Part shown: piece by piece, positions 10,625 through 20,502 of the stretch | Position numbering within the stretch: the stretch's first letter is position 1 | Layout: every line of letters starts with the position of its first letter | Origin: Sphaerotilus sp. | GTDB taxonomy: Bacteria; Pseudomonadota; Gammaproteobacteria; Burkholderiales; Burkholderiaceae_C | Length of the DNA: 59,600 nucleotides | Reading direction: 5' to 3' | Assembly (NCBI RefSeq): GCF_013299175.1 | Contig: NZ_JAAFKF010000009.1 | Coordinates: 1 to 59,600, forward strand | Position numbers and translations under genes: made by a program | The notes under the pieces: model-generated | Seen by the model: only the letters and a program-made list of their open reading frames with translations | What the model was told of the DNA's origin: nothing | Databases searched by the model: none

Positions 10625-11461
10625 TCAGCGCACGCCGTCCACTTGCGCCCGCAGCGCGGCCAGCACCGGCGCCGTCTCGGGCCGCACGCCGCGCCACGCG
10701 AAAAACGACTCGGCCGCCTGCTCCACCAGCATGCCCAGCCCGTCGCGGCCGGTGGCGCCGTGCCGCGCCGCCCAGTCGAGGAAGGGCCGTGCGCCTGTGC
10801 CGTACATCATGTCCACTGCCAGCGCACCGTGTCGCAGCACGCTGGCCGGCACCGGCACCCCCGCGCCGGCGAGGCTGCTGGCCGTGCCGTTGATGACCAC
10901 GTCGAAGGCGGTACCGGGCGCGTCCAGTGGCGCTGCGCACAGGGCGACGCCGTGGTCGCGGGCCAGATCGGCATGGCGATCCACCAGGGCCTGCGCCTTG
11001 TCGGCCGTCCGGTTGGCGACGGCCAGCACCGCAGGCCCCGCCTCGATCAGCGGCCCCAGCACCCCAGCCGCCGCGCCGCCCGCACCGATCAGCAGCACCC
11101 GCCGACCGGCCAGCGCCACACCGGCGTTGACCGTGATGTCACGCACCAGCCCGACGCCGTCGGTGTTGTCGCACCACCAGCCCTCGGCGTCGAAGCGCAG
11201 CGTGTTGGCCGCTTCGGCGCGCTGGGCGCGGGGGGTGCGGCGGGTGGCGAGTTGCCATGCCTCGAACTTGAACGGCACGGTGACGTTGCCGCCCCGTGCG
11301 CCACCATCGGCCAAGGCGCGCACCGTGTCCGTGAAGCGGTCCAGCGGGCTGAGCAAGCGGGTGTAGGCGATCGACTGCCCCGTCTGGGCGGCGAAGCGGG
11401 CGTGGATGTCGGGGGAGCGGCTGTGCTCCACCGGGTGGCCGATCACGGCGTAGCGGTCCAT
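10625..11461 (-). CDS. aroE: Shikimate dehydrogenase
   Basis: NADP-dependent reduction of 3-dehydroshikimate in aromatic amino acid synthesis; 278 residues. The substrate site shows [10 protein letters not shown] and NVTVPFK with catalytic K65, and the paired aspartate D101 lies in CDNTDGVGL. The NADP loop is [11 protein letters not shown] (126-136). The ATG at 11461 ([10 protein letters not shown]) is the correct start. The frame remains open upstream, but into the tail of the TonB-like gene in another frame. Confidence 0.96.
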   Translation of the reverse strand: MDRYAVIGHPVEHSRSPDIHARFAAQTGQSIAYTRLLSPLDRFTDTVRALADGGARGGNVTVPFKFEAWQLATRRTPRAQRAEAANTLRFDAEGWWCDNTDGVGLVRDITVNAGVALAGRRVLLIGAGGAAAGVLGPLIEAGPAVLAVANRTADKAQALVDRHADLARDHGVALCAAPLDAPGTAFDVVINGTASSLAGAGVPVPASVLRHGALAVDMMYGTGARPFLDWAARHGATGRDGLGMLVEQAAESFFAWRGVRPETAPVLAALRAQVDGVR

Positions 11462-11507
11462 GGCAGGGGCGGGCAAAGTGAAACGGTGGAGAGGGCGGGC
11501 GGGACGC

Positions 11508-12398
11508 TCACTGCGCTGCGGGTGCGTTCTTGGGCGTGGTGTCTTCGACCGAGGCTTGCACCCCCTGGTCCCGCGTGAAGCGGAAGCGCGACACGAACAC
11601 CAGCCGGTCGAACTGGCCGCGCATGGCCGGCGTGAAGTGGCCGTAGGGAGCGGCACCGCGCACGATGGACTGCGCCTTGCGGTCCAGCGCCCGGTTGCCC
11701 GAAGTCTTGATCACCTCGGCCTCGACCACCCGCCCCAAGCTGTCCACTTCCATCAGCATGCTGAGTTCGCCGTAGAGCTTGGCACCTTCGGCTTCGGGGA
11801 AGTTGCGGGTGCCGATGTCCTCGATGCGGCGGCGCAGCGCGTCGTAGTAGAGGGCGTGGACGCCTTCGCGGGCGGATGGGCTGACGTAGCGCCGGCGGGG
11901 GCGGGCGTTTTCGTCGTTGATGCGCTTCTCGATCTGGGCAAGCTGGTCGATGAGCTGGCGGCGGCGCTCTTCCTCGGCGTAGGCGGTGGACGGCGTCTTG
12001 TTGGCCGCCTGTACCGGGTCGGGGGTGTTGAGCTTGGCGAGTTCGCGCTTGATCTGGGTGAGCAACTGGGTCTGCTGCGCCTGCATCTGCTCGATCTGGC
12101 GCGTGGCGTCGTCGATGGCGTTGCCCGCTTGATCGGCAGGCGAGGGCGGCAGCGGGGAAGTGGCGGTGCCTTTGTCCGCGTCGCCGCCACCGGCCAGGTT
12201 GCGCTGGGCGATGACCTGCGCCTTGGTCGGCTTCTCGGCGGTACTGGCGTTGACGAGCACCACCTCCAGCGGCGTGTCCTGCAGGATCCGGTCGAACGCC
12301 TGCGGATCGACCACCCGCACCATCAGCACCGCCGCGTGCAGGCCGAGCGACAGCAGCAAGGCGGTCTGGAGGGTCGAGAGTTGCTTGAGGCGCTGCAT
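11508..12398 (-). CDS. TonB C-terminal-domain envelope protein
   Basis: A 296-residue protein with one N-terminal membrane helix (about 11-30), a Gln/Lys-rich coiled-coil-like region (about 95-165) and a C-terminal TonB-type domain ([27 protein letters not shown]; then [20 protein letters not shown]). It probably links inner membrane to envelope partners. There is no classical Pro-Glu/Pro-Lys repeat, and no exbB/exbD lies nearby, so energised iron transport cannot be asserted. Start chosen at the ATG giving MQRLKQLST. Confidence 0.8.
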   Translation of the reverse strand: MQRLKQLSTLQTALLLSLGLHAAVLMVRVVDPQAFDRILQDTPLEVVLVNASTAEKPTKAQVIAQRNLAGGGDADKGTATSPLPPSPADQAGNAIDDATRQIEQMQAQQTQLLTQIKRELAKLNTPDPVQAANKTPSTAYAEEERRRQLIDQLAQIEKRINDENARPRRRYVSPSAREGVHALYYDALRRRIEDIGTRNFPEAEGAKLYGELSMLMEVDSLGRVVEAEVIKTSGNRALDRKAQSIVRGAAPYGHFTPAMRGQFDRLVFVSRFRFTRDQGVQASVEDTTPKNAPAAQ

Positions 12399-12426
12399 CT
12401 TGGATCGGCGGGGACGGAGGCGGAAA

Positions 12427-14508
12427 TCAGGTGGCCGATGGTACCGGGGCCGCCGGCTCCGTTGGTGCGGTGGGGGTGCCCTCGGCGTCGTCCAGGTCGA
12501 TGGCCAGTGCCAGCCCGGTGGCCGCGGCTTCGGCGCCTTCCTCGGCGTCGTCGTCGGGTACGGCGTCGTCGTCGCTGCGGGTCGGGTCATCCAGCCGGGT
12601 GAGCACGCTGCCGCCGATGTCCAGCGTCAGCAGATCCGGCTCGCCCAGCCGCACCCGCACCCGCGCACCGCGTGGCATCGCGTCCGCCCCGGCCGCGCGC
12701 AGCACCAGCGGCAGCGTGTCGGCCCGCACCAGCCCGTCCTTCATCACCGCGCAGTCGAGTTCGGTCACGCCGTTCTGCGTCAGCCAGCGCAGGGTCCAGA
12801 AGCGTTCGACGGCGTTCTGGAAGCCGTTGTAGGCCGAGTAGGCGGTGTCGAAGCCCGAGATGATCGCCATGAGCGTCATGTCCTTGGGCTTGAACGGGGC
12901 GACCAGCGCCGCGGTCTTGCCGTGGCGGGCGCAGGCAATGATCTGCCACTGGTTCACGAGGTCCACGTAGCGCCGCAGCGGCGAGGTGGCCCAGGTGTAG
13001 TGCGCGACCCCCATGCCGGCGTGCGGCTGCGCACGGGTGGACATGCGGACCTTGACGCCCGGCGCCATGCTCGCCTGGCTGCGGTAGATGCCCGGCACGC
13101 CCAGCTCGGCCAGCCAGCCGCCCCAGGTGTTGTTGGCCAGGATCATGGCCTCGGCAACGATGGTGTCGAGCGGGGCGCCGCGGCGGCGTTCGCTGATCTG
13201 GACCGTCTCGTGGCCGATCGGTGGCTCCACGGGCGACTGGCCTGCGGCATCGACGAGCTTGAAGTTGTAGTCCGGCCGGTTGAAGTTCTCCGGCTTGCCG
13301 CGCACGACCTCGCGCTGCGCCTTGAGGTGCTTCGCCAGCCGGAAGCCGAAGGCCAGCTCGGCCGCGAAGGGGAAGTCGGCCGGCGCCGCGCCCGTCAGCG
13401 CCGCCTCGGTCACCACCGCGTCGAGCTTGTCGTGGCGCAGATTGGCGGCGATCGGCACCCGCTCCAGCTTCGTCTCGCTGGACAGTACCGTCAGCGTGGC
13501 CTCGTCCATCGTCACGTACAGCGACACGGCTGGGCAGTCGCGGCCTTCCAGCAGCGTGTAGGTCTGCACCACGTCGTCCGGCAGCATGGTCAGCTTCCAG
13601 CCCGGCATGTAGACGGTGGAGAGCCGGTCGCGCGCCACCTTGTCGATGGGCGAATCCGGCGCGATGGCCAGCGCGGGCGCGGCGATGTGGACGCCGAAGA
13701 CGATGGTGCCCGTGCCCAGGCCCTGCACCGACAGCGCGTCGTCGATTTCGGTCGTGGCCGAGTCGTCCACCGAGAAGGCCCGCACGGGGGCCAGCGGCAG
13801 CGCATCCTTGATCTGCGGGGCGGTGAGCGCGGCGGGGAAGCCAACGCCCTTGGGAAAGGTCTCGAACAGGAAACGCCGCCAGTGGAACTGGTAGGGGCTG
13901 TCGATCGCCTTGCAGTCCAGCAGCAGGTCGAGCGGTGCGCGCTGCGACCGCTTGGCCGCTTCGACCACGGCCTTGTATTCCGGCCCGTTCTTGTCCGGCT
14001 TGAACAGGATCTTGTACAGCTCGTTGCGCACCGGCTGCGGACACTCGCCAGCGATCAGCTCGGTGGTCCAGGTCTCGATCTGTGCGGCGACCTGCGCCTT
14101 CTTCTCGATGGCGAGCAGGGCCGCCTTGACGATGTCCTCGGGCGCCTTGCGGAACAGCCCCTTGCCCATGCGGCGGAAGTAGTGCGGCGCATGGAACAGC
14201 TTGAACAGGGCGGCAGCCTGGTGCGCCGGGCCGGCCTTGGCGTCGAAGTAGTCGCGTGCCAGATCGGCGAAGGCGAACTCGTCCTCGGGCGCGAATTCCC
14301 ACGCCAGCTCCAGCTCGATCTCCTCGGCCAGCCGCTGGCCCTCGGCGATCAGCTCGGCGGGCGAGGGCTTGTCGAACTTGAGCAGCACATTGGCGGCCTT
14401 GACCTTGACACGCTTGCCGGAGTCCAGCTCGATCTGCATCGAGCTTTCGGCTTCCGACATCACGCGCCCGGCGAGGAATTTTCCGGCGTCTTCGAAGAGG
14501 GCATTCAT
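12427..14508 (-). CDS. RNB-domain 3'-5' exoribonuclease (RNase II/R family)
   Basis: A 693-residue hydrolytic exoribonuclease. The RNB catalytic block is present around 246-262 (SVDDSATTEIDDALSV) with the clustered aspartates that bind magnesium. Further RNB motifs are ALAIAPDSPIDKVARDR and HYTWATSPLRRYVDLVNQWQ. A short S1-like C-terminal region (ARVRVRLGEPDLLTLDI) ends the protein. The ATG at 14508 (MNALFEDAGKFLAGRVM) was chosen over an upstream in-frame codon at 14604. Domain order is closer to RNase II than to the longer RNase R. Confidence 0.9.
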   Translation of the reverse strand: MNALFEDAGKFLAGRVMSEAESSMQIELDSGKRVKVKAANVLLKFDKPSPAELIAEGQRLAEEIELELAWEFAPEDEFAFADLARDYFDAKAGPAHQAAALFKLFHAPHYFRRMGKGLFRKAPEDIVKAALLAIEKKAQVAAQIETWTTELIAGECPQPVRNELYKILFKPDKNGPEYKAVVEAAKRSQRAPLDLLLDCKAIDSPYQFHWRRFLFETFPKGVGFPAALTAPQIKDALPLAPVRAFSVDDSATTEIDDALSVQGLGTGTIVFGVHIAAPALAIAPDSPIDKVARDRLSTVYMPGWKLTMLPDDVVQTYTLLEGRDCPAVSLYVTMDEATLTVLSSETKLERVPIAANLRHDKLDAVVTEAALTGAAPADFPFAAELAFGFRLAKHLKAQREVVRGKPENFNRPDYNFKLVDAAGQSPVEPPIGHETVQISERRRGAPLDTIVAEAMILANNTWGGWLAELGVPGIYRSQASMAPGVKVRMSTRAQPHAGMGVAHYTWATSPLRRYVDLVNQWQIIACARHGKTAALVAPFKPKDMTLMAIISGFDTAYSAYNGFQNAVERFWTLRWLTQNGVTELDCAVMKDGLVRADTLPLVLRAAGADAMPRGARVRVRLGEPDLLTLDIGGSVLTRLDDPTRSDDDAVPDDDAEEGAEAAATGLALAIDLDDAEGTPTAPTEPAAPVPSAT

Positions 14509-14759
14509 AGGGGAGGGATTGTCGCCGATGGCTGCCCGGCGTTCCTGTTGGCGGCACCCGTCACCAGCATGCCTTGCGCGGATCAGCACATCCCATGACC
14601 GCATGTCTTGCGCTAATTTTGTTACGAATTGTCGTTATTTGCCGTGCGATGTGAAGAAGTTGTGAGAACTAATGCGTGGAACGTTTTGGTCCAGTTTCGA
14701 TAATGGCAGGACAAATCCCCGCCTATCCCCGCCTATTCCCACCTGACACCAGGACAACC

Positions 14760-17663
14760 ATGCATCCCCACCCCCTGAGTCACCGCCGTGTCGGCTGGCT
14801 GACCACCTTGGCCGCCGCGGCACTGCTGACCGCCTGCGGTGGCGGCGGCACGGACAGCCCCTCTGCCCAGGCCGATGCCGTCGAGAACACGGCGACGCCG
14901 AACATGCGCACCCTGGCCGTCGCGGACCCGATGACCACGGCGCTGGCCACGGGCAATGCCGCCGGCGTCACGCTGGCCACCGTCACGGCCACGACCAAGA
15001 CCCTGCTGAGCACGCAGCAGACCGGCTACGCCGCGCTCAAGCAGGCCCTGTTCGGCCTGAACGCCAACGGCACGGCCAACGCCACCAGCCTGACCAGCCT
15101 CGACTGGGATCCCTCGCACGACTCGTCCTGGTTCACGCTGCTCGACAGCACCCAGAACCAGGCCATCCTGCCCACCAACTGGAGCTACGGGAGTGGCAAC
15201 GCTGGCACCAGCACCACGCTGGCGGTGGCTGGCACCAACGCCGCCGGCAATGCCCGCTACGCCGCCTTCGGCGGCAACCCCTTCGGCGTGCCCGGCAATG
15301 CGTCGATGGACAAGTTCCTGCTGAACACGGTGGCCTGGCTGACCAGGCGCACCACGTTCACCAACCTCAAGGTCGTTACCGCCCACCTGCCCGGCACCGA
15401 GACCTACTGGTTCCCGCACGAGAACAAGACCCGCACCTGGTTCACCAGCAAGTACCCCGGTGTCGCCCTCAACGGCGTGGTCACGGGCGCGGCCACCCAG
15501 GCCGACAACCGCTGTGACGGCGACAAGCTCGACGCCTGCCTGCAAGGGGCCGATCTGCTCGTCATCGGCCGCGAGCAAGGCCCGAACGCCTACAACGGCG
15601 CCACCGTCATGCAGGCCGTGCTCAACGCGCAGGGCCGCGGCATCCCGGTGCTCTATCTCCACCACTACCGCGACACCAACGACCTCTCCGGCCGGATGCT
15701 CGACTACTTCGGGCTGGGACAGGTCAACAACTACTGGTCGCAGAACGGACTCAAGGGCTTCAACCCGGCGACGCTGCCGGCCATGCCGAACAACCTCGCC
15801 GACGTGCAGGCGCTGGTGAACCGGCTCGACACGGGCACCTTCACCTCCACCTGGAGCGGCTGCACCACCTCGGGCCGCATCAGTTGCTCGGGTGACGCCA
15901 CCTACATGTCGCAGTTCGGCACGCCGGCCGAGGCGATCCGCACCGCGCTGCGGGCGCTGGACGCCAATGGCACCGCCATCTTCTCGCGCTCCGGCTACAC
16001 GCTGGAGAAGCTGCTGGTGCTGCTGGGCGACAAGTACCGCGAGACGGTGGCTTACCCGCTCAACAAGGCCACCAGCGGCGCGACCTTCTATCGCGCCTAC
16101 TTCTCCGACATGGCCGCCTACGTCCACCGGCCGTCTGCCAGCGTCGCCAAGAACCTGGGCAACTTCTCGAACCTGATCCCCACCACGGTGGTCGCCCAGA
16201 CCCGCACCGCCACGGTCACGCCGCCGCTGACCGGCACGCGCGACCACATGACGGGCCTGTACGTCATGCCCGGCCGCACCGTCACGCTGACCCGCACCGA
16301 CACCGGCCCTGGCGTGGTGCAGTTCGGCCTCAACATGCTGCGCGACACCACCTGGGTCTTCAACCAGCCGACCGGCCTGGACCGCCCGACGCAGTTGACC
16401 GCTCCCCGCTCGCCGCTGAAAGCTGGCCAGACGGTGACGATCACCAGCCCCTACGGTGGCCCGCTGTTCCTGCACGTCGATGCGGCAGCCGGCACGGTGC
16501 CCGCGGTGGCCGTGCAAGTGACCGGCGTGACGACCCATCCGGTGCTGCGCAACGCCAACGACGCCGCCCAGGTCACGGCCTTCAACGCCGAACTGGCCGC
16601 AACCCCCACCAACTGGGTCGGCATCACCACCGACACCCTGACGCTGCACTCGACGCTGGCGAACTTCCGGTCCAGCATGGCCAGCTACGGCGGCAACCTG
16701 TCGAAGCTGGTGGGCGACACCTGGACCTACACGATCAAGGACACCTACGAACTCGCTGGTTTCAACTCCGCCACCGCCGGTCAGTACGTGCTCGCGCCGG
16801 CCGTGACCAGCTTCTGCGCCCTCAAGGGCTGGGACTGCACGGGCACGCAGCACCGCCGCGATGTCATGCAGCACGTCGTCAGCGATGTCCACGCGGCCTG
16901 CGGCAACGGCTGCAGCGGCAACCCGTATGACCAGGACTGGGCCTTCACGCCGCTGGGCTGGGGCGAAACCCACGAGATCGGCCACAACCTGCAGCGCGGC
17001 CGGCTCAACATCTACGCGGGCCAGTCGGGCGAGGTGTCCAACAACATCTTCCCGGTCCACAAGCGCACGCAGTACAACCTGTCGCCGGCCGGGGTGGCCA
17101 CGCCGCTGGTCGATCGGGCGGGCACGGGGCTGGTGGTGTTCAACGCGCTCAAGACGGCCCTCGGCCAGCCGGTTCCGGTGGACGCGGCCCAGGCCAGCCT
17201 CTGGGGCAACACCGCCTACGCCGCCAACAACTCGGAGCGGGTGATGTTCTACCGGCAACTGGTCGAGCACGCGCGCTACTACAACGCCAACCTCGGCGAC
17301 GGCTGGGCGGTACTGAGTCTGGCCTACCTGCTGGACCGCAACCTCGACGCCAGCCAAGCCACCTGGGCGGCGTCGGCGGCGAAGTTCGGCTTCGGCACCT
17401 ACGCGGCGGCGTATCCGTCAGCGATGAGCGGCAACGACTTCTTGCTGATCGCCAGCTCCTTCATCATCGGCCGTGACATGCGCCCCATGTTCGACCTGTG
17501 GGGCGTGAAGGTCACGGCGGCGGCGAGTGCCCAGGTCGCGGCCTACAACTTCGCGCCGTCGGGCAAGCTGCTGTTCCCGATGAGCCAGGTCAGCCAGGTG
17601 CCGGCGAAGGTCGGGGCGCCGATCGTGATGAGCACGGCGGCGGTCTATCCGGCTGGTTACTGA
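14760..17663 (+). CDS. ImpA-like (M88/M60-type) zinc metalloprotease lipoprotein
   Basis: A 967-residue secreted protein resembling by recall the ImpA mucin/glycoprotein protease family of Pseudomonas. The signal peptide ends in a lipobox LTAC with lipidated C26, followed by GGGG. The zinc-binding motif H738-E-I-G-H742 lies in GWGETHEIGHNLQRG, and E826 in NNSERVMFYRQL is a candidate third ligand. Large N-terminal domains precede the catalytic half. The ATG at 14760 has AGGA eight bases upstream. It stands alone, divergent from the exoribonuclease across a 251-base AT-richer gap that probably holds promoters. Confidence 0.85.
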   Translation: MHPHPLSHRRVGWLTTLAAAALLTACGGGGTDSPSAQADAVENTATPNMRTLAVADPMTTALATGNAAGVTLATVTATTKTLLSTQQTGYAALKQALFGLNANGTANATSLTSLDWDPSHDSSWFTLLDSTQNQAILPTNWSYGSGNAGTSTTLAVAGTNAAGNARYAAFGGNPFGVPGNASMDKFLLNTVAWLTRRTTFTNLKVVTAHLPGTETYWFPHENKTRTWFTSKYPGVALNGVVTGAATQADNRCDGDKLDACLQGADLLVIGREQGPNAYNGATVMQAVLNAQGRGIPVLYLHHYRDTNDLSGRMLDYFGLGQVNNYWSQNGLKGFNPATLPAMPNNLADVQALVNRLDTGTFTSTWSGCTTSGRISCSGDATYMSQFGTPAEAIRTALRALDANGTAIFSRSGYTLEKLLVLLGDKYRETVAYPLNKATSGATFYRAYFSDMAAYVHRPSASVAKNLGNFSNLIPTTVVAQTRTATVTPPLTGTRDHMTGLYVMPGRTVTLTRTDTGPGVVQFGLNMLRDTTWVFNQPTGLDRPTQLTAPRSPLKAGQTVTITSPYGGPLFLHVDAAAGTVPAVAVQVTGVTTHPVLRNANDAAQVTAFNAELAATPTNWVGITTDTLTLHSTLANFRSSMASYGGNLSKLVGDTWTYTIKDTYELAGFNSATAGQYVLAPAVTSFCALKGWDCTGTQHRRDVMQHVVSDVHAACGNGCSGNPYDQDWAFTPLGWGETHEIGHNLQRGRLNIYAGQSGEVSNNIFPVHKRTQYNLSPAGVATPLVDRAGTGLVVFNALKTALGQPVPVDAAQASLWGNTAYAANNSERVMFYRQLVEHARYYNANLGDGWAVLSLAYLLDRNLDASQATWAASAAKFGFGTYAAAYPSAMSGNDFLLIASSFIIGRDMRPMFDLWGVKVTAAASAQVAAYNFAPSGKLLFPMSQVSQVPAKVGAPIVMSTAAVYPAGY

Positions 17664-17670
17664 GTCGGAA

Positions 17671-17704
17671 GGGCGGGTTGGCGGCTCAGACCGTCAGCCC
17701 GCCC
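17671..17704. terminator. Long hairpin between convergent genes
   Basis: Bases 17671-17684 and 17691-17704 can pair as a 14-bp stem (GGGCGGG at one end, CCCGCCC at the other, two G-T wobbles) around a six-base loop. It starts eight bases after the metalloprotease stop and covers the last codons of the opposing reductase gene. There is no T-tract, so it may act as a two-way terminator or RNA-end stabiliser rather than a classical intrinsic terminator. Confidence 0.45.
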
Positions 17705-18426
17705 GCCACTTCCAGCACTGCCCCATTGACATAACTCGCCTCGTCACTCGCCAGGAAGGCATACACATTGGCGATCTCCTCCGGCGTGCCCAGCCGGCGC
17801 AGGGGCACTTCGGCGCGCATCCCGTCGAGCACCTTGTCTGGAATCGTCGAGAGGATCGGCGTCTCGATGAAGCCCGGCGCCACCGCGTTGACGCGGATGC
17901 CCTTCGGCCCGAGTTCGCGGCTCCAGGTCTTGGTGAAGCCGATCACACCGAACTTGCTGGCGGCGTAGTTGGTCTGGCCGAAGTTGCCGTAGATGCCGAC
18001 TACCGAGCTGGCGTTGAGGATCACGCCCGAACCTTGCTCGACCATCGTGTCCACCACGGCCTGCGCGCAGTGGAAGACGGCGCGCAGGTTCACGTCGATC
18101 ACCGCGTCGAACTGCTCGATCGTCATCTTCTGGAGCCGGGCGTCGCGGGTGATGCCGGCGTTGTTGACCAGCACGTCGATGCGGCCGAACTGCGCTTTCA
18201 CGGCGGCGACCATCGCATCGACCGCCGCCCGGTCGGTGACGTTGACGGCGAAGCCCGCCGCCTGCGCGCCGATGGCGTGGCATTGTGCGACGGCGGCGTC
18301 CACGGCTTGGGGCTGCATGTCGCAGACGATGACGACGGCGCCTTCGCGGGCGAATTTCAGCGCCGTGGCCAGACCGATGCCCTGGGCGGCGCCGGTGATG
18401 ATCGAAACCTTGTCTTTCAGTCGCAT
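17686..18426 (-). CDS. Short-chain dehydrogenase, FabG-like 3-oxoacyl reductase
   Basis: NAD(P)-dependent SDR of 246 residues. The cofactor loop TGAAQGIG is at 11-18, NNAG at 88-91, and the catalytic set is S140/S141, Y154 and K158 (NYAASKFG). The C-terminal [13 protein letters not shown] fits FabG or acetoacetyl-CoA reductase. The true fabG normally lies in the fab cluster, so this copy could serve polyhydroxyalkanoate or fatty-acid metabolism. It is probably co-transcribed with the upstream esterase and mpl. Confidence 0.88.
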   Translation of the reverse strand: MRLKDKVSIITGAAQGIGLATALKFAREGAVVIVCDMQPQAVDAAVAQCHAIGAQAAGFAVNVTDRAAVDAMVAAVKAQFGRIDVLVNNAGITRDARLQKMTIEQFDAVIDVNLRAVFHCAQAVVDTMVEQGSGVILNASSVVGIYGNFGQTNYAASKFGVIGFTKTWSRELGPKGIRVNAVAPGFIETPILSTIPDKVLDGMRAEVPLRRLGTPEEIANVYAFLASDEASYVNGAVLEVAGGLTV

Positions 18427-18438
18427 GGAGAAAACACC

Positions 18439-19038
18439 TCAGTCCAGTTGCAGAAACCGGCGCATGGCCGGCAGGTGGTCGTCGAAATCGCTGAGTGCGT
18501 GGTCGCCCCCGTCGAGCAGGTGCAGCTCGGTCGCGGCGTAGCGGGCGGACATCTCGCGCCAGTCGAGCACCTCGTCGCCCTTGGCCACCCAGGCTTGATA
18601 CCGTGATGGCTCACGCAGTGCGCCCGGCGTCATCGCCCGCAGCGCGTCGATGAACTCGGGGCGGAAGAAGAAGTGGTCGGCCGGGTCGTGCCACGCGGTT
18701 TGCTCGCCGATGTACTTCGCCAGATCGCGGGCGGGATCGACGGCCGGGTTGACCAGCACGGCGCGGCAGCCATGGGTTTCGGCGAACACGGTGGCGTAGA
18801 AACCGCCCAGCGAGCTGCCCACCACGGCGCGGGTGTCGGCGGGCCAGTCGCGGGTGCCTGCTTCGACCAGCGCCACGGCGTCGGCGGGCGAGGGCGGCAG
18901 TTGCGGGCACCACCACGTCAGGTCTGGCCGGTGGGCGGCGACCCAGGCGGCCATCGTCTGCGCCTTCATCGACTGTGGCGAGGAGCGGAAGCCGTGGAGG
19001 TAGAGGAGGTGGGTCGTGCGGGCGTGCTGGTTGAGCAT
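18439..19038 (-). CDS. YqiA/YcfP-type alpha/beta hydrolase (esterase)
   Basis: A 199-residue small esterase. The oxyanion region LLYLHGFRSSPQS and the nucleophile elbow G-S-S76-L-G are visible, with a C-terminal histidine in LLDGGDHALSDFDDHL. The ATG at 19038 (MLNQHARTTHLLYLHGF) is preferred; the frame continues upstream only over mpl. It follows mpl with a 10-base gap, an arrangement I recall in other Burkholderiales. Its physiological substrate is unknown. Confidence 0.88.
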   Translation of the reverse strand: MLNQHARTTHLLYLHGFRSSPQSMKAQTMAAWVAAHRPDLTWWCPQLPPSPADAVALVEAGTRDWPADTRAVVGSSLGGFYATVFAETHGCRAVLVNPAVDPARDLAKYIGEQTAWHDPADHFFFRPEFIDALRAMTPGALREPSRYQAWVAKGDEVLDWREMSARYAATELHLLDGGDHALSDFDDHLPAMRRFLQLD

Positions 19039-19048
19039 GGCGGCTGCG

Positions 19049-20419
19049 TCACCCCTTGCGGGCCAGCGCCTCCAGCAGCTTCCCATGCACGCCGCCAAAC
19101 CCCCCATTGCTCATGCACAGCACCTGGTCCCCCGGTCGGGAGAGCCGCACCACCGCGTCCACCAGCTCCGGGATCGAGTCGCAGACCCGCGCCTGCTTGC
19201 CCATCGGCGACAGCGCCTCGCGGGCGTCCCAGGTCAGGCCGGCGCTGTGGCAGAACGACAGATCCGCCTCTTCCAGCGCCCACGGCAGTTGCGACTTCAT
19301 CGCGCCCAGCTTCATCGTGTTGGAGCGCGGCTCGAACACCGCCAGGATGCGCGCCGTGTCGCCGATGCGGCGGCGCAGGCCATCGACGGTGGTGCGGATC
19401 GCCGTCGGGTGGTGGGCGAAGTCGTCGTAGACCTTCACGCCGCCCGCCTCGCCGCGCAGCTCCATCCGCCGCCGCACGTTCTCGAACCGGCTCAGCGCCT
19501 CGCCTGCCACCGCCGGCGTGACGCCCACCGCTTCGGCTGCACCAATGGCGGCCAGTGCATTGAGCTGGTTGTGCTCGCCCAGCAGCGGCCACTCCACGCG
19601 GCCGACCTTCATGCTGCCGCGCAGCACGTCGAAGGCGTGTGGCTCGCCGCGGCTGCGCAGCGCACCGGGCTCTTCCTTGCGGGCGCCAAAAAACTGCACC
19701 GGTGTCCAGCAGCCACGCGCGATCACCGTCTTCAGCGCGTCCTCGCGGATGTTGACCACCAGCCGTCCCTGCGACGGCACCGTGCGCACGAGGTGGTGGA
19801 ACTGCGTCTCGATGGCGGCCAGGTCCGGGAAGATGTCGGCGTGGTCGTATTCGAGGTTGTTGAGGATGGCGGTGCGCGGGCGGTAGTGGACGAACTTGCT
19901 GCGCTTGTCGAAGAAGGCGGTATCGTATTCGTCGGCCTCGATGACAAACGGCGATCCCGCGGCGACCCGGCCGAGACGCGCCGAGACGCCGAAGTTCTGT
20001 GGCACGCCGCCCACCAGGAACCCCGGCTCCAGCCCGGCCGCTTCGAGCACCCAGGCGAGCATCGAGGTCGTCGTGGTCTTGCCGTGCGTGCCGGCGACAG
20101 CCAGCACATGCCGTCCCTGCAGCACGTTCTCCGCCAGCCACTGCGGCCCGCTGGTGTAGGGCAGGCCGGCGTCGAGGATCGCTTCCATCAGCGGGTTGCC
20201 GCGGCTGACGACGTTGCCGACGACGTAGAGATCGGGTGCCAGCGCCAGTTGGTCGGGGGAAAAACCTTCGATCAGGTCGATGCCGAGGGCGCGGAGCTGG
20301 TCGCTCATCGGCGGGTAGACGTTCGCGTCGCAGCCGGTGACGCGGTGGCCGGCTTCGCGGGCCAGTGCGGCGACACCCCCCATGAAGGTGCCGCAGATGC
20401 CGAGGATGTGGATGTGCAT
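19049..20419 (-). CDS. mpl: UDP-MurNAc:L-Ala-gamma-D-Glu-meso-DAP ligase
   Basis: Murein tripeptide ligase, 456 residues. It attaches recycled tripeptide to UDP-N-acetylmuramic acid. The protein opens MHIHILGICGTFMGG, carries the Mur ligase P-loop AGTHGKTTTTS (109-119), and has the C-terminal VYDDFAHHPTAI block and ILAVFEPRSNTMK. These features separate Mpl from MurC. It heads a minus-strand unit with the esterase and the SDR. Confidence 0.95.
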   Translation of the reverse strand: MHIHILGICGTFMGGVAALAREAGHRVTGCDANVYPPMSDQLRALGIDLIEGFSPDQLALAPDLYVVGNVVSRGNPLMEAILDAGLPYTSGPQWLAENVLQGRHVLAVAGTHGKTTTTSMLAWVLEAAGLEPGFLVGGVPQNFGVSARLGRVAAGSPFVIEADEYDTAFFDKRSKFVHYRPRTAILNNLEYDHADIFPDLAAIETQFHHLVRTVPSQGRLVVNIREDALKTVIARGCWTPVQFFGARKEEPGALRSRGEPHAFDVLRGSMKVGRVEWPLLGEHNQLNALAAIGAAEAVGVTPAVAGEALSRFENVRRRMELRGEAGGVKVYDDFAHHPTAIRTTVDGLRRRIGDTARILAVFEPRSNTMKLGAMKSQLPWALEEADLSFCHSAGLTWDAREALSPMGKQARVCDSIPELVDAVVRLSRPGDQVLCMSNGGFGGVHGKLLEALARKG

Positions 20420-20460
20420 GGGGGCGGATTCTAGGAGGGCGCAGGGGCTGCAATCACGCG

Positions 20461-20484
20461 GGTGCGCCCTAGACTGGGCGCACC
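20461..20484 (+). promoter_or_regulatory. Perfect 9-bp inverted repeat upstream of pfk
   Basis: GGTGCGCCC (20461-20469) and GGGCGCACC (20476-20484) flank TAGACT, a plausible betaproteobacterial -10-like hexamer. The repeat lies in the 83-base mpl/pfk divergent gap, ending 18 bases before the pfk ATG. An AAAGGA ribosome-binding site follows. It could be an operator over the promoter or a 5'-UTR hairpin. Confidence 0.5.
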
Positions 20485-20502
20485 GTTTGAAAGGATCTGT
20501 TC

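Noticed and set aside
12427..14508. Calling the RNB protein RNase R (rnr)
   Set aside because: It is shorter than typical RNase R and lacks the clear N-terminal cold-shock pair and long basic tail, so only the family is stated.
14733..17357. An 874-codon open frame antisense to the ImpA-like protease
   Set aside because: No start signals or motifs; the plus-strand product has a signal peptide, lipobox and HEIGH.
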